From Lachnospiraceae bacterium (GTDB lineage Bacteria > Bacillota > Clostridia > Lachnospirales > Lachnospiraceae), in the NCBI GenBank assembly GCA_021202465.1, contig JAJQCZ010000019.1, forward strand, positions 1 to 64,000: DNA of 64,000 bases, in the 5' to 3' direction. Positions 6,317-15,043 of this stretch are shown here, piece by piece. The position numbers were made by a program, and so were the translations under genes. The notes under the pieces were generated by a model, which worked only from the letters and a program-made list of their open reading frames with translations, was not told the origin of the DNA and did not search any database. Position 1 is the first letter of the stretch, and each line of letters begins with the position of its first letter.

Positions 6317-8143
6317 ATGAAGAAGAGGATGTACAGAGTCATCTGCGGTGCGCTGGCGCTGCTTCTGGCGGCAGCCCTGCCCGGGTGCTCCCGGAAGATG
6401 ACGGTGGAAGAACTGATTGAGAAGATGGAAGCTGCCTCCGAGGCGGAGAACATCATGTCGGCGGACTGGACCATGAATATGGAGATGGGCATTTCCATGG
6501 ATCTCTTCGGCGTGGACAGCACCATGGATCTGTCAATGAGCGGTGAGGGAAATACGCTGACGAATACGTCGGGCGAGGAGGTGCTGTCTTATACCTCGGC
6601 TGTTATCGGCATGGAATTGTTTGGAACCTCGTTCAGTATGGACATGGAGGTTTATACGCAGACGGATGCAGAACAGAATACGACGACCTATACCGGAATG
6701 GATGGTACATGGACGAAGAGCACCGCTTCCGCGGAGGAGGCGGATACAGCGGAACTGAAGGAGCTGCTGGAGAAGTATCAGGCTTCCTTTGTCCTCGCAG
6801 AGGAAAAGGTGACATATTCTGAAGAGAATGTTTCGTGCTATGAGCTGCAGGCGGAGCTGGCCGTGGACGATCTGACAGAGTATCTCGAGAGCTACCTGGA
6901 AGAGCTGGATCTGGCGGAGCTGATGGATGTCAGCGCGCTGAACGGACGTGTTTTTACCATAAAAATGTATGTGGAGGAAAGTACATATCTGCTCCGTTAT
7001 GTGGAGCTTGCTCTGGCAGACGTCTCCGGAGAGACCTCGGAGGCGGAGAGTGAGGACGTCTCCGGGACAGCTGCGGAGAGCGACGCTGCGGAAGAAACTT
7101 CGGCAGAGAGTGCGGAGAGTGAAGAGGAGACCTCGGAGGATGTGGAGTATTCGTTTGACGTACTTTCCGTCACAATGGACCTTTCCTATCCGGAGGAGGG
7201 AGAGATCGTGATTCCTGAGGAGGCCCTGAATGCGGAGGAAGTGACCGGGGACGAGGCGCTGGACGGGCTTTTTGGTGACGATACGGAGGATGGATATGAG
7301 GAAGGCGTGCCCACTTCGGAGAACAGCGGCAGTCAGTATGACGACCTTACGAGTCCGGAGCTCCTGAAGGAATACGCGGAGGGGGATGCGGACGCTGTCC
7401 TGCTGGATGATGGCGGGGTGACGGTCACCGTAACACGTGTTTATACGGACGGGGATGACCGGCTCTATGTGGACCTGGGTCTGACCAATGGTACAGAGGA
7501 GGACATCTGCATCTATTCGCTGGGCGCGGCGGTGAATCATTCAATGGCGCCGGACAGCAGTATTTATGAGGAAGTCGCAGCCGGGGAGACCGTGGAGAGC
7601 GTCCTCTATATCGAGAGTCTCTCCGATCTGTCGGTGGAAGAGATCGGTTCGGTGTCGGTGATGCTTTCGGCGGTGTCTCTTTCGGACTACGATACCGTGC
7701 TGGACAGCCCGGAGCTGGAGCTCGTGCTGGATGCAGATGCGGCTGTGTATCAGGTCGATGAGAGTCTGGAAACGATTTACGAAGATGATTATGTGCAGAT
7801 TATTGTTACGTCTGATTGGGAGGACGATACGTATACTCTGGAGCTTCCGCTGTGCATTATCAACAAGACGGAGACCGACCTGTCGATGGGCTGCGAAACC
7901 ATCGCGAGCAGCGGTGAGGAGGTCAGCGCCATCCTCTATGCAGACCTGTTTGCGGGGAGCTGTATCTATACCTCTCTCTCTGTGGAGTCGGGAGACGCCG
8001 CCTCGGAGGCTCTGGAGGCTCTGAGTGATCTGACGGATGTGACATTCCAGCTGTTTGCCTATGATATGGTGACCTTTGAGGATGTCTTTACGACGGACGA
8101 GATCACGGTGACCGTCAGTGAGACCGGCGCCTCTGAGGTGTGA
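6317..8143 (+). CDS. Large acidic lipoprotein of unknown function
   Basis: About 608 residues from ATG 6317, chosen because the lysine-rich signal peptide (Met-Lys-Lys-Arg) starts there and AGGAAGGG precedes it; an upstream in-frame ATG at 6269 would spoil the signal. A hydrophobic stretch ends in Leu-Pro-Gly-Cys, a lipobox, so the protein is probably lipid-anchored outside the membrane. Residues about 30-230 resemble the beta-rich folds of DUF6612/LppX-like lipoproteins. A Glu/Ser/Ala linker (about 240-275) and a second acidic domain with Asp-Asp-Val-Tyr-type strands follow. I recognise no catalytic motif. Confidence 0.6.
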   Translation: MKKRMYRVICGALALLLAAALPGCSRKMTVEELIEKMEAASEAENIMSADWTMNMEMGISMDLFGVDSTMDLSMSGEGNTLTNTSGEEVLSYTSAVIGMELFGTSFSMDMEVYTQTDAEQNTTTYTGMDGTWTKSTASAEEADTAELKELLEKYQASFVLAEEKVTYSEENVSCYELQAELAVDDLTEYLESYLEELDLAELMDVSALNGRVFTIKMYVEESTYLLRYVELALADVSGETSEAESEDVSGTAAESDAAEETSAESAESEEETSEDVEYSFDVLSVTMDLSYPEEGEIVIPEEALNAEEVTGDEALDGLFGDDTEDGYEEGVPTSENSGSQYDDLTSPELLKEYAEGDADAVLLDDGGVTVTVTRVYTDGDDRLYVDLGLTNGTEEDICIYSLGAAVNHSMAPDSSIYEEVAAGETVESVLYIESLSDLSVEEIGSVSVMLSAVSLSDYDTVLDSPELELVLDADAAVYQVDESLETIYEDDYVQIIVTSDWEDDTYTLELPLCIINKTETDLSMGCETIASSGEEVSAILYADLFAGSCIYTSLSVESGDAASEALEALSDLTDVTFQLFAYDMVTFEDVFTTDEITVTVSETGASEV

Positions 8144-8206
8144 GACCCGGGGAAATCCGTTCCCGGAGAGAAAATGTTGCATGTGAGGACGGTATGATTA
8201 CGGGGA

Positions 8207-8237
8207 ATGTAAACTTCTGAATAAAATAGGTTGACAA
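8207..8237 (+). promoter_or_regulatory. Candidate BirA (biotin repressor) operator
   Basis: Half-sites ATGTAAAC (8207-8214) and GTTGACAA (8230-8237) are separated by 15 bp, matching the TTGTTAAC-N14-16-GTTAACAA layout of BirA sites in Firmicutes. The right half overlaps the -35 box of the bioY promoter, so bound BirA would block transcription when biotin is plentiful. Confidence 0.6.
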
Positions 8238-8259
8238 TCTGCGGTAAAATCGTTATGAT
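8231..8259 (+). promoter_or_regulatory. bioY promoter
   Basis: TTGACA (8231-8236), 17 bp, TATGAT (8254-8259). Confidence 0.8.
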
Positions 8260-8306
8260 ATGTTCTGGCGCGGAAAGAATGAAAAATGCGCGAGGAGGAT
8301 ATGATC

Positions 8307-8867
8307 ATGACGAAGACGAAGAGTATGGATGTGAGACAGATGGCGCTCGTCGGGATGATGAGCGCCGTTCTCTGTATCCTGGGGCCGCTGTCACTGCCCA
8401 TCGGGCTGGTGCCCATTTCCCTGGCTTCTCTGGGAGTCTATTTTATTGCTTATGTGCTGGGGAGCCGCCGGGCTGTGATCAGCTGTCTGGTTTATCTGAT
8501 TCTGGGACTCGTGGGGCTGCCGGTCTTCTCCAACTTCAGCGGCGGCGCGGGCAAGCTGTTCGGCCCGACCGGCGGTTATCTCATCGGTTATCTGTTTACC
8601 GCGGCAATCTGCGGCTGGTTCGTGGAGCGGTTCCCGGGGAAACGGGTGCTGCATGCGCTGGGCATGGTCCTGGGCACGGCAGTGCTGTACCTGATCGGCA
8701 CCGTGTGGCTGGCCGTTCAGGCGAATCTGAGCGCGTCGGCTGCTCTGGCGACCGGGGTCACGCCTTTCCTGATCGGGGACTGCGTGAAGATTGTCGCGGC
8801 GCTGGCGGCAGGACCCGTTGTGCGGAAGCGTCTGGCCGCCGCCGGGCTGACAGAGAGCCTGCAGTAA
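8307..8867 (+). CDS. bioY: Biotin transporter BioY (ECF S-component)
   Basis: A 186-residue membrane protein with about six transmembrane helices and BioY hallmarks: Pro-Ile-Gly-Leu-Val-Pro-Ile-Ser-Leu, Gly-Leu-Pro-Val-Phe, and Gly-Gly-x-Gly-Lys-Leu-Phe-Gly-Pro-Thr-Gly-Gly-Tyr. BioY binds biotin and normally pairs with the shared energy-coupling module (EcfA/A'/T), not present in this window. ATG 8307 is chosen over 8301 because GAGGAGG at 8292-8298 would be too close to the latter. The BirA-like operator strengthens the assignment. Confidence 0.92.
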   Translation: MTKTKSMDVRQMALVGMMSAVLCILGPLSLPIGLVPISLASLGVYFIAYVLGSRRAVISCLVYLILGLVGLPVFSNFSGGAGKLFGPTGGYLIGYLFTAAICGWFVERFPGKRVLHALGMVLGTAVLYLIGTVWLAVQANLSASAALATGVTPFLIGDCVKIVAALAAGPVVRKRLAAAGLTESLQ

Positions 8868-8938
8868 GGGTTTCATCCGGGTGACCGGAGATAAAAAAAG
8901 GATGCGTCAGCGGAAAATTTCCCGGCCGCATCGCAGAG

Positions 8939-8980
8939 AGCTGCTTTCCGACATTTGTCGGAGGGCGGCTTATTTTTTTG
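8939..8980 (+). terminator. Strong intrinsic terminator after bioY
   Basis: A 14-bp hairpin (AGCTGC and TCCGAC arms with GU pairs between, ATTT loop) is followed by TTATTTTTTTG. The remaining bases to 9132 hold two TTTCCTAA direct repeats (8996 and 9045) and a TTGACA at 9056-9061, but no well-spaced -10 box. Confidence 0.9.
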
Positions 8981-9132
8981 CAAAAAAGCTTTGAGTTTCC
9001 TAAACGAATCCGATTTGGTCAATTTGTACAAAAAGCGTCTGAATTTTCCTAAGATTTGACAATGCCCAACAGAAAATGCAAATGATAAAATAATCTTAAC
9101 AAATTAATTCGCAATGTAAGGAGGCAGGCACT

Positions 9133-10170
9133 ATGTTGACACCTAAACAGAATATGCTGGAGGTAATCCGCGGCGGAAACCCGGATCGGTTTGTCAATCA
9201 GTACGAGGCGGTACAGCTTCTGTTCCATCCGTATTCGTTTTCCAGCCCGCTGCTGCAGAAGGGGCAGGAGAATGTGGTGAACGCCTGGGGCGTGACCAAT
9301 ACGTTCCCGGAGGGCGTGCCCGGATCCTTCCCGGTTCATACGCCGGATAAGATCGTGGTCAAGGACATCGAGGACTGGCAGGAATATGTCCATGCCCCCT
9401 CTCTGAAGTTCAGCGAGGAGCAGTGGGCGCAGATCAAGGAGACCATGTGGGATCCGGTGGACGGTGAGCAGGCTTTTAAGGCGGCCTTTGTGGCGCCGGG
9501 ACTTTTTGAGCAGACGCATCATCTCTGTGAGATCACCAATGCGCTGATGTATTATATTACCAACGAGGATGAGATGCATGATCTGATCAAGTATCTGACT
9601 GAGTGGGAGCTGGAGCTGGCGGAGGGCATCTGCTCGCATCTGCATCCGGACGCGGTGTTCCATCATGATGACTGGGGCGGCCTGGACAGCACCTTCATGA
9701 GCCCGGCCATGTTCGATGAGTTCTTCCTGGACCCCTATAAGCAGATTTACGGATATTATCATAGTCATGGCGTGGATCTGGTGATCCATCATTCTGACAG
9801 CTATGCGGCGACCCTGGTTCCTTCCATGATCGAGATGGGCATCGATGTCTGGCAGGGCTGCATGGCGACCAACAATCTGCCGGAGCTGATCGCGAAATAC
9901 GGCGGCAAGATCAGCTTCATGGGAGGCATCGAGAACCGCGCGGTGGATTTCGAGGGCTGGACCGACGAGAACTGCGAGAAGGTTGTACGGCAGATCTGCG
10001 GTGAGTGCGGGAACAAATACTTTATCCCCTGCATCGCGCAGGGCGGCCCCGGTTCCGTGTATCCGGGCGTGTATATGTCTCTGTGCAACGCCATCGACAA
10101 GCTGAACGAGGAACAGTACGGCATCAAAGCCTCTGAGTCCACCCGTCTGCCCTGGCAGATTATGTTCTGA
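9133..10170 (+). CDS. URO-D family corrinoid-dependent methyltransferase
   Basis: A 345-residue protein of the uroporphyrinogen decarboxylase superfamily (MtaA/CmuA/MtvB-like), recognised by Asp-Asp-Trp-Gly-Gly-Leu, Ser-Pro-Ala-Met-Phe-Asp-Glu-Phe, Ile-His-His-Ser-Asp-Ser and Phe-Met-Gly-Gly-Ile-Glu. Relatives are not heme enzymes; they move methyl groups to or from corrinoid proteins, often with a zinc-activated substrate. With a pterin-binding methyltransferase and corrinoid protein directly downstream, the likely role is methyltransferase I, taking a methyl group from an unknown donor such as a methoxylated aromatic or a methylamine. The MtaA-type His-x-Cys zinc motif is not clear. AAGGAGG precedes the start. 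Confidence 0.8.
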   Translation: MLTPKQNMLEVIRGGNPDRFVNQYEAVQLLFHPYSFSSPLLQKGQENVVNAWGVTNTFPEGVPGSFPVHTPDKIVVKDIEDWQEYVHAPSLKFSEEQWAQIKETMWDPVDGEQAFKAAFVAPGLFEQTHHLCEITNALMYYITNEDEMHDLIKYLTEWELELAEGICSHLHPDAVFHHDDWGGLDSTFMSPAMFDEFFLDPYKQIYGYYHSHGVDLVIHHSDSYAATLVPSMIEMGIDVWQGCMATNNLPELIAKYGGKISFMGGIENRAVDFEGWTDENCEKVVRQICGECGNKYFIPCIAQGGPGSVYPGVYMSLCNAIDKLNEEQYGIKASESTRLPWQIMF

Positions 10171-10196
10171 GTCATTTCCGGAGGAGGATTTGCAAA

Positions 10197-11009
10197 ATGA
10201 TTATTATTGGCGAAAAGATCAACGGCTCGATTCCCTCTGTGGCGGAGGCCATCTCGAAGCGGGACGCGGATTTCATTAAAGCCCGCGCGCAGGCGCAGGA
10301 GAAGGCGGGAGCGACCTACATCGACTGCTGTGCTTCGGTGCCGGAGGCGGAGGAAGTGGAGACGCTGCACTGGATGATCGACTGCATCCAGGAGGTGACG
10401 GATCTTCCCATTTCCGTGGACAGCCCCAGCCCGGATGTTCTGGCCGAAGCGTACAAATTCTGTAAGAAACCCGGCATTTTCAATTCTGTGTCCGGTGAGG
10501 GGAAGAAGATTGATACGATTTTCCCCATTCTGGCGCAGCCGGAGAATAAGGGCTGGCAGGTGATCGCCCTGCTCAGCGACGATACGGGCATCCCGAAATG
10601 CGCGGCGGACCGTCTGAAGGTCTTTGAGAAGATCATGGCGAAGGCGAAGGAGTACGGCATCGCGCCGAATCGCATCCACATCGATCCGCTGGTGGAGATG
10701 CTCTGCACCTCTGAGAATGGCATCGAGACGAACGTTGAGGTCATTCAGACGGTGCGGGCGCAGTATCCGTCCATCCATATCACGGCGGCCGTCAGCAACA
10801 TTTCCTTTAATTTGCCGGTGCGTAAGCTGATCAATTACGGCTTCCTGGTGCTGGCGATGAACGCGGGGCTGGACAGCGCCATCATGGATCCCACGAACCG
10901 GGATATGCTGGGGCTGGTCTACTCCACCGAGGCGCTGCTGGGACTGGATGATTATTGTATGGAGTATATCGGGGCGTACCGCGAGGGTCTGATCGGTCCC
11001 GTGAAGTAG
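10197..11009 (+). CDS. Pterin-binding (methyltetrahydrofolate) methyltransferase
   Basis: A 270-residue TIM-barrel protein of the dihydropteroate-synthase/MetH pterin-binding family: Ile-Ile-Gly-Glu-Lys-Ile-Asn-Gly near the start, Tyr-Ile-Asp-Cys-Cys-Ala, Ser-Val-Asp-Ser, Ile-Phe-Asn-Ser-Val-Ser-Gly-Glu, and Ala-Val-Ser-Asn-Ile-Ser-Phe. Such MtvA-like proteins are methyltransferase II, passing the corrinoid-bound methyl group to tetrahydrofolate for the acetogenic or one-carbon pathway. It follows the first methyltransferase by 26 bases with a GGAGGAGG ribosome site. Confidence 0.88.
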   Translation: MIIIGEKINGSIPSVAEAISKRDADFIKARAQAQEKAGATYIDCCASVPEAEEVETLHWMIDCIQEVTDLPISVDSPSPDVLAEAYKFCKKPGIFNSVSGEGKKIDTIFPILAQPENKGWQVIALLSDDTGIPKCAADRLKVFEKIMAKAKEYGIAPNRIHIDPLVEMLCTSENGIETNVEVIQTVRAQYPSIHITAAVSNISFNLPVRKLINYGFLVLAMNAGLDSAIMDPTNRDMLGLVYSTEALLGLDDYCMEYIGAYREGLIGPVK

Positions 11010-11113
11010 AATTTCTTTGTATAGAGAGTTTTGATCCAAAAGCAGAAGTAAAGCGGGAGGACTTCTCCCGGAAGCAGACCGGCCGCCGGGCCGGGCAGAA
11101 GGAGGAATTACAT

Positions 11114-11752
11114 ATGTCTAAGATTGAAGAAGTGGCCGCTCTGGTCGAGAAGGGTAAGGCAAAACTGGTGGGTCAGGCCGTACAGGAAGCGCTGGACGAG
11201 GGCTGCGATCCCATGGATATCCTGAATGACGGCATGATCAAAACCATGTCCGTGGTGGGTGACAAGTTCAAGAATGGCGAGATCTTCGTTCCGGAGATGC
11301 TGGTGGCAGCCCGTGCCATGAAGAAGGGCGTGGAGGTGCTGAAGCCCCATCTGGCATCCGGTTCCACCGGCGCTCTGGGCAAGGTCCTGATCGCCACTGT
11401 TTCCGGCGATCTGCATGATATCGGGAAGAATCTGGTGGCGATGATGATCGAGAGCGCGGGCTTCGAGGTCGTCGATCTGGGGGTGGATGTGTCCACGGAG
11501 AAGGTCATCGAGGCCTACCGGGCGAACCCGGATACCCGGATCATCTGCCTGTCGGCGCTGCTGACGACGACCATGCCGGCCATGAAGGAGACTGTGACGG
11601 CGTTGAACGAGTCCGATTTCCGCGGCAGCATCAAGGTCATGGTGGGCGGCGCGCCTATCACGCAGGAATTTGCCGATGAGATCGGTGCGGATGGTTATTC
11701 CGACGACGCAGCCAGTGCGGCAGCACTTGCCAGGAAGCTGGTCGCCGCGTAA
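11114..11752 (+). CDS. Corrinoid protein 1 (MtaC/MtvC-like)
   Basis: A 212-residue corrinoid protein. An N-terminal helical cap (about 1-90, with Asp-Lys-Phe-Lys-x-Gly-Glu-x-Phe-Val-Pro-Glu-Met) is followed by a Rossmann cobalamin domain with Asp-Leu-His-Asp-Ile-Gly-Lys-Asn near residue 100, whose His is the lower cobalt ligand, then Ser-Ala-Leu-Leu and Val-Gly-Gly-Ala-Pro. It shuttles methyl groups between the two upstream methyltransferases. AAGGAGG at the end of a 104-base gap supports ATG 11114. Confidence 0.92.
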   Translation: MSKIEEVAALVEKGKAKLVGQAVQEALDEGCDPMDILNDGMIKTMSVVGDKFKNGEIFVPEMLVAARAMKKGVEVLKPHLASGSTGALGKVLIATVSGDLHDIGKNLVAMMIESAGFEVVDLGVDVSTEKVIEAYRANPDTRIICLSALLTTTMPAMKETVTALNESDFRGSIKVMVGGAPITQEFADEIGADGYSDDAASAAALARKLVAA

Positions 11753-11844
11753 TCGTCGGCCGGTGAGTGGCGGAAGACAACCCGGCGGGTCAGGATGATT
11801 CCCGCAGGCAATGTCTTCACGGTTGCCTGTGAAAAAAGAATTGT

Positions 11845-11890
11845 CGTCCTGCAGCGCAGAAAACGATGCGTTGTAGGACGGCTTTTTTTG
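11845..11890 (+). terminator. Terminator after corrinoid protein 1
   Basis: CGTCCTGCAGCGC pairs with GCGTTGTAGGACG and is followed by a run of T residues, closing the first methyltransferase transcript unless read through. Confidence 0.85.
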
Positions 11891-11942
11891 TGATACAATA
11901 TTTTTTGAACTTTTTGCTGTATATTGGCAGGGAGGCTGTACG

Positions 11943-13691
11943 ATGTGCCGGATTATATTTGTCAGAGAGAAGAAGGAGATTCAGGTGCCGGAGGGCACGA
12001 CGGTTCTGGAGGCGGAGATCCGTGCGGGGCTGGCGCCGGACGCTCCCTGCGGCGGCCATGGGATCTGTGGGAAATGTCTGGTACGGATCCTGAGTCAGAA
12101 AGACGGGGACAGGGCCGATGCGCCGGGAAGTCTGGTCCGTGCCTGCCGCACGGAGGTGAGAAGCGATCTGTGGGTCGATACCTGCACAGATCCGGAACAG
12201 GAGCATGTGATTCTGACGGAAGGCTTCACACGGCCGGTGCCCTGCCAGCCGGATCTTATGGTGCATCTGGTGCGCCTTACGAAGCCGGAGCCCGGAGAAA
12301 AACGTTCTGACTGGGAACGCCTGCTCCTCGCTCTGCAGGCAGCCGGGGGACCGGAGCCTTCCTGGGTCAGGCCGGATCCGGTGCTGGCTTCCTCTCTGTA
12401 TGAACGGAGGCAGGAAGCCGCAGAGTGGTGGGTCATTCACACAAAGACGCAGATTCTGGATCTGCGCCGGGAGCCGGGGAAACAGTATCTGGCCGCGTTC
12501 GATATCGGTACGACGACCGTGGCGGGATATCTGCTGGACGCCGGAGACGGGAGCCAGACGGCGGTGGTGAGCCGGATGAATCCTCAGGCACAGTATGGGG
12601 CGGATGTGATCGCGCGGGCCAATTATGCGCTGACAAACGGCACGGAGCCGCTGAGCCGCTGTATCCGTGAGCTGATCCGGCAGATGCTGGAACAGCTTGC
12701 GGCGGAGGCAGGGGTACGGACGGAGGAGATCTTTCAGGTGAGTGTCGCGGGAAATACCTGTATGCACCATCTGTTCCTGGGAATTTCCCCGGCCTCTCTG
12801 GTTCATGCCCCCTATACACCGGCGCTTCGCCAGAGCCTGGTTCTGTCGGCGGCGGAGTACGGCCTGGGTATTCATCCGCGGGGACAGCTGCGGGTGCTGC
12901 CGGACATCGCGGGCTATGTGGGGGCGGACACCTGCGGCTGTCTGCTGGCGCTGCGGCCGGATCAGCGGCCGGAGGTGACACTGCTTCTGGATATCGGGAC
13001 CAACGGAGAGATGGTTCTGGGGAACCGGGACCGACTGATCGCCTGTTCGACGGCGGCGGGACCGGCCTTTGAAGGAGCCAGGATCGAGTGTGGTATGCGG
13101 GGAGCAGCGGGAGCCGTGGATCATGTGTCTTTTGAGAACGGAATCTGGCATTATACGACGGTGGGCGGGCAGCCGGCGGCGGGACTCTGCGGCTCGGGGC
13201 TCATCGATCTGGTGGCCTGTCTGCTGCGGGCCGGTCTCATTGATGAGAGCGGGACGCTTGCCAGCGGGCAGGAGGATCCGCGGGTCTTTATGCTGGCGCC
13301 GCCCGGTGAATCGGCGCGGGAAGCAGGCGTTTATCTGACGCAGAAGGATATCCGGGAGGTTCAGCTGGCCAAGGCAGCCATCGCGGCCGGGATTTCGCTG
13401 CTGATGGAGGAGCTGGGCATTTCGGAGGACGAGGTCGCCTGTGTCTGGCTGGCGGGAGCCTTTGGCAACTATATGGATCCGGCCAGCGCGGCGGAGATCG
13501 GGATGCTCCCGAAGTCTCTGGCGGCCCGCGTGCAGCCCGTCGGCAATGCGGCGGGGCAGGGGGCGAAGATCGCACTTCTGAACCGTGAGGAGTGGGAGCA
13601 GGCGGACGCGCTGGCGGAGCAGGTGGGCTTCCTGGAGCTGGCCACGCTGCCGACATTTCAGGATTGCTTTGTGGACGAGCTGGGTTTCTGA
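11943..13691 (+). CDS. Reductive activator of corrinoid proteins (RACo-like, ASKHA)
   Basis: A 582-residue protein. Residues 1-70 form a [2Fe-2S] ferredoxin domain with ligands Cys36, Cys42, Cys45 and Cys68. An ASKHA ATPase part (DUF4445 family) starts near 183 with Phe-Asp-Ile-Gly-Thr-Thr-Thr-Val-Ala, and later shows Val-Ala-Gly-Asn-Thr-x-Met-His-His-Leu, Leu-Asp-Ile-Gly-Thr-Asn-Gly-Glu and Leu-Ala-Gly-Ala-Phe-Gly. RACo uses ATP to drive reduction of accidentally oxidised Co(II) to active Co(I). It lies between the two corrinoid proteins and presumably serves both. Confidence 0.93.
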   Translation: MCRIIFVREKKEIQVPEGTTVLEAEIRAGLAPDAPCGGHGICGKCLVRILSQKDGDRADAPGSLVRACRTEVRSDLWVDTCTDPEQEHVILTEGFTRPVPCQPDLMVHLVRLTKPEPGEKRSDWERLLLALQAAGGPEPSWVRPDPVLASSLYERRQEAAEWWVIHTKTQILDLRREPGKQYLAAFDIGTTTVAGYLLDAGDGSQTAVVSRMNPQAQYGADVIARANYALTNGTEPLSRCIRELIRQMLEQLAAEAGVRTEEIFQVSVAGNTCMHHLFLGISPASLVHAPYTPALRQSLVLSAAEYGLGIHPRGQLRVLPDIAGYVGADTCGCLLALRPDQRPEVTLLLDIGTNGEMVLGNRDRLIACSTAAGPAFEGARIECGMRGAAGAVDHVSFENGIWHYTTVGGQPAAGLCGSGLIDLVACLLRAGLIDESGTLASGQEDPRVFMLAPPGESAREAGVYLTQKDIREVQLAKAAIAAGISLLMEELGISEDEVACVWLAGAFGNYMDPASAAEIGMLPKSLAARVQPVGNAAGQGAKIALLNREEWEQADALAEQVGFLELATLPTFQDCFVDELGF

Positions 13692-13777
13692 GGAATTCGG
13701 CATGTGTCCCTGTGAACACCTGCCGGAGGCTCTTCGGGGAAATACGGGGGGATCTCAATGATACAGGAGGCCATGAG

Positions 13778-14317
13778 ATGACAGAACTGCAGGCATTGTG
13801 TGAGGCGGGAGAGAGACTGGGCTTCTCCCATGTGGCGCCGCTGGACTGTGCCACGCTCGAGCTGCGTCCCGAGGTGCGTCAGATGTGTGAGACCAACAGC
13901 TGCCATATGTATGGAAGATGCTGGAGCTGCCCGCCCGGATGCGGGACGCTGGAGGAGTGCCGGGAGCGCGTGTCTCACTACGAGCACGGTCTGATCGTAC
14001 AGACCGTGGGCGAGCTGGAGGACGAACTGGACGGGGAGACCATGATGGAGACGGAGGCGCGGCATAAAGAGACCTTTACCGCTTTTGAAAAGGTCCTGCG
14101 CGAAAAATACCCGGAGATGCTCGTCCTCGGAGCCGGATGTTGTACCCGGTGCGGGACCTGTACCTATCCCGATGCGCCCTGCCGTTTTCCGAAGCAGGCC
14201 TTTTCCTCGATGGAGGCCTACGGGCTGCTGGTGACGCAGGTCTGTCAGGCCAATCATCTGGACTACTATTATGGCCCGTGTACCATTTCCTATACCAGCT
14301 GCTATCTGCTGGCGTAG
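13778..14317 (+). CDS. DUF2284 cysteine-rich metal-binding protein
   Basis: A 179-residue protein with two cysteine clusters typical of DUF2284: Cys-x3-Gly-Arg-Cys-Trp-Ser-Cys-Pro-Pro-Gly-Cys near residues 44-55 and Cys-Cys-Thr-Arg-Cys-Gly-Thr-Cys-Thr-Tyr-x4-Cys-Arg near 125-145. The family probably binds an iron-sulfur cluster or zinc and is often found in corrinoid methyltransferase loci; its role is unproven. An electron carrier for the activator is a reasonable guess. ATG 13778 sits 7 bases after AGGAGG. Confidence 0.8.
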   Translation: MTELQALCEAGERLGFSHVAPLDCATLELRPEVRQMCETNSCHMYGRCWSCPPGCGTLEECRERVSHYEHGLIVQTVGELEDELDGETMMETEARHKETFTAFEKVLREKYPEMLVLGAGCCTRCGTCTYPDAPCRFPKQAFSSMEAYGLLVTQVCQANHLDYYYGPCTISYTSCYLLA

Positions 14318-14388
14318 ACAGGGGCATGTCAGCGTAAGGGAATTCCGTGCGGCGGGCCGGAAATGAGTGACTGGAAGGTGAGAAGAGC

Positions 14389-15024
14389 ATGGAAGTACTG
14401 GAGGCATTGAGAAAAGCGGTCGAGGAGGGACATCCGGGAGAGACGGAAAACCTGGTGCGGGAGGCGCTGGCGCAGGGCGTGGAGCCGATGCGCATGGTGG
14501 ACGAAGCCATGATGCCGGCGATGCGGACGGTGGGGGAGCATTATAAGAATCAGGAAACAGATATTCTGCGGATTCTGGCGGCGGCCCGCAGCATCCGCAA
14601 GGGCTTCGAGCTGATCGAAGAGCAGGGCGGGTCTGTGAGCCGGGAGAAGATCGGCACGGTGATTCTGGGAACTGTGGAGGGCGACCTGCATGACGTGGGG
14701 AAAAATCTTGTGGCCATTATGTTCCGCAGCGCCGGGTTTAAGGTGATCGACCTCGGGGTGGATATCTCTGAGAAACAGTTCCTGCGGGCGGTGCGGGAGA
14801 CGCCGGATGTCTCCATTGTCTGCATTTCTTCGCTCCTGAGCACGACGCTGCCGGAGATGGAACAGGTGGTGAAGTCTCTGCGGCGCAATGATCCGGAGAA
14901 GAAATATAAGATCATGGTGGGCGGCGGCGCGATGAACAGACAGCTGGCGGAACACATGGGCGCGGACGCCTATACGGAAAACTGTGTGGAGGCCGCGGAG
15001 GTGGCCCGAACCTTTATCGTCTGA
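14389..15024 (+). CDS. Corrinoid protein 2
   Basis: A 211-residue paralogue of the protein at 11114, with the same helical cap and Asp-Leu-His-Asp-Val-Gly-Lys-Asn cobalt-binding motif near residue 100. It differs in the cap (His-Tyr-Lys-Asn-Gln-Glu-Thr-Asp-Ile-Leu in place of the usual Gly-Glu-x-Phe-x-Pro-Glu), so it may dock to another methyltransferase. No methyltransferase I is adjacent; partners may be encoded elsewhere or be shared with the upstream set. Confidence 0.88.
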   Translation: MEVLEALRKAVEEGHPGETENLVREALAQGVEPMRMVDEAMMPAMRTVGEHYKNQETDILRILAAARSIRKGFELIEEQGGSVSREKIGTVILGTVEGDLHDVGKNLVAIMFRSAGFKVIDLGVDISEKQFLRAVRETPDVSIVCISSLLSTTLPEMEQVVKSLRRNDPEKKYKIMVGGGAMNRQLAEHMGADAYTENCVEAAEVARTFIV

Positions 15025-15043
15025 CCCGGAGGGAGGTGGCAGC

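Noticed and set aside
11817-13703. A 628-codon open frame on the minus strand
   Set aside because: It lies opposite the corrinoid activator gene, which has clear ferredoxin and ASKHA motifs; the frame is Arg/Pro/His-rich and matches no family. It is a product of high GC content.
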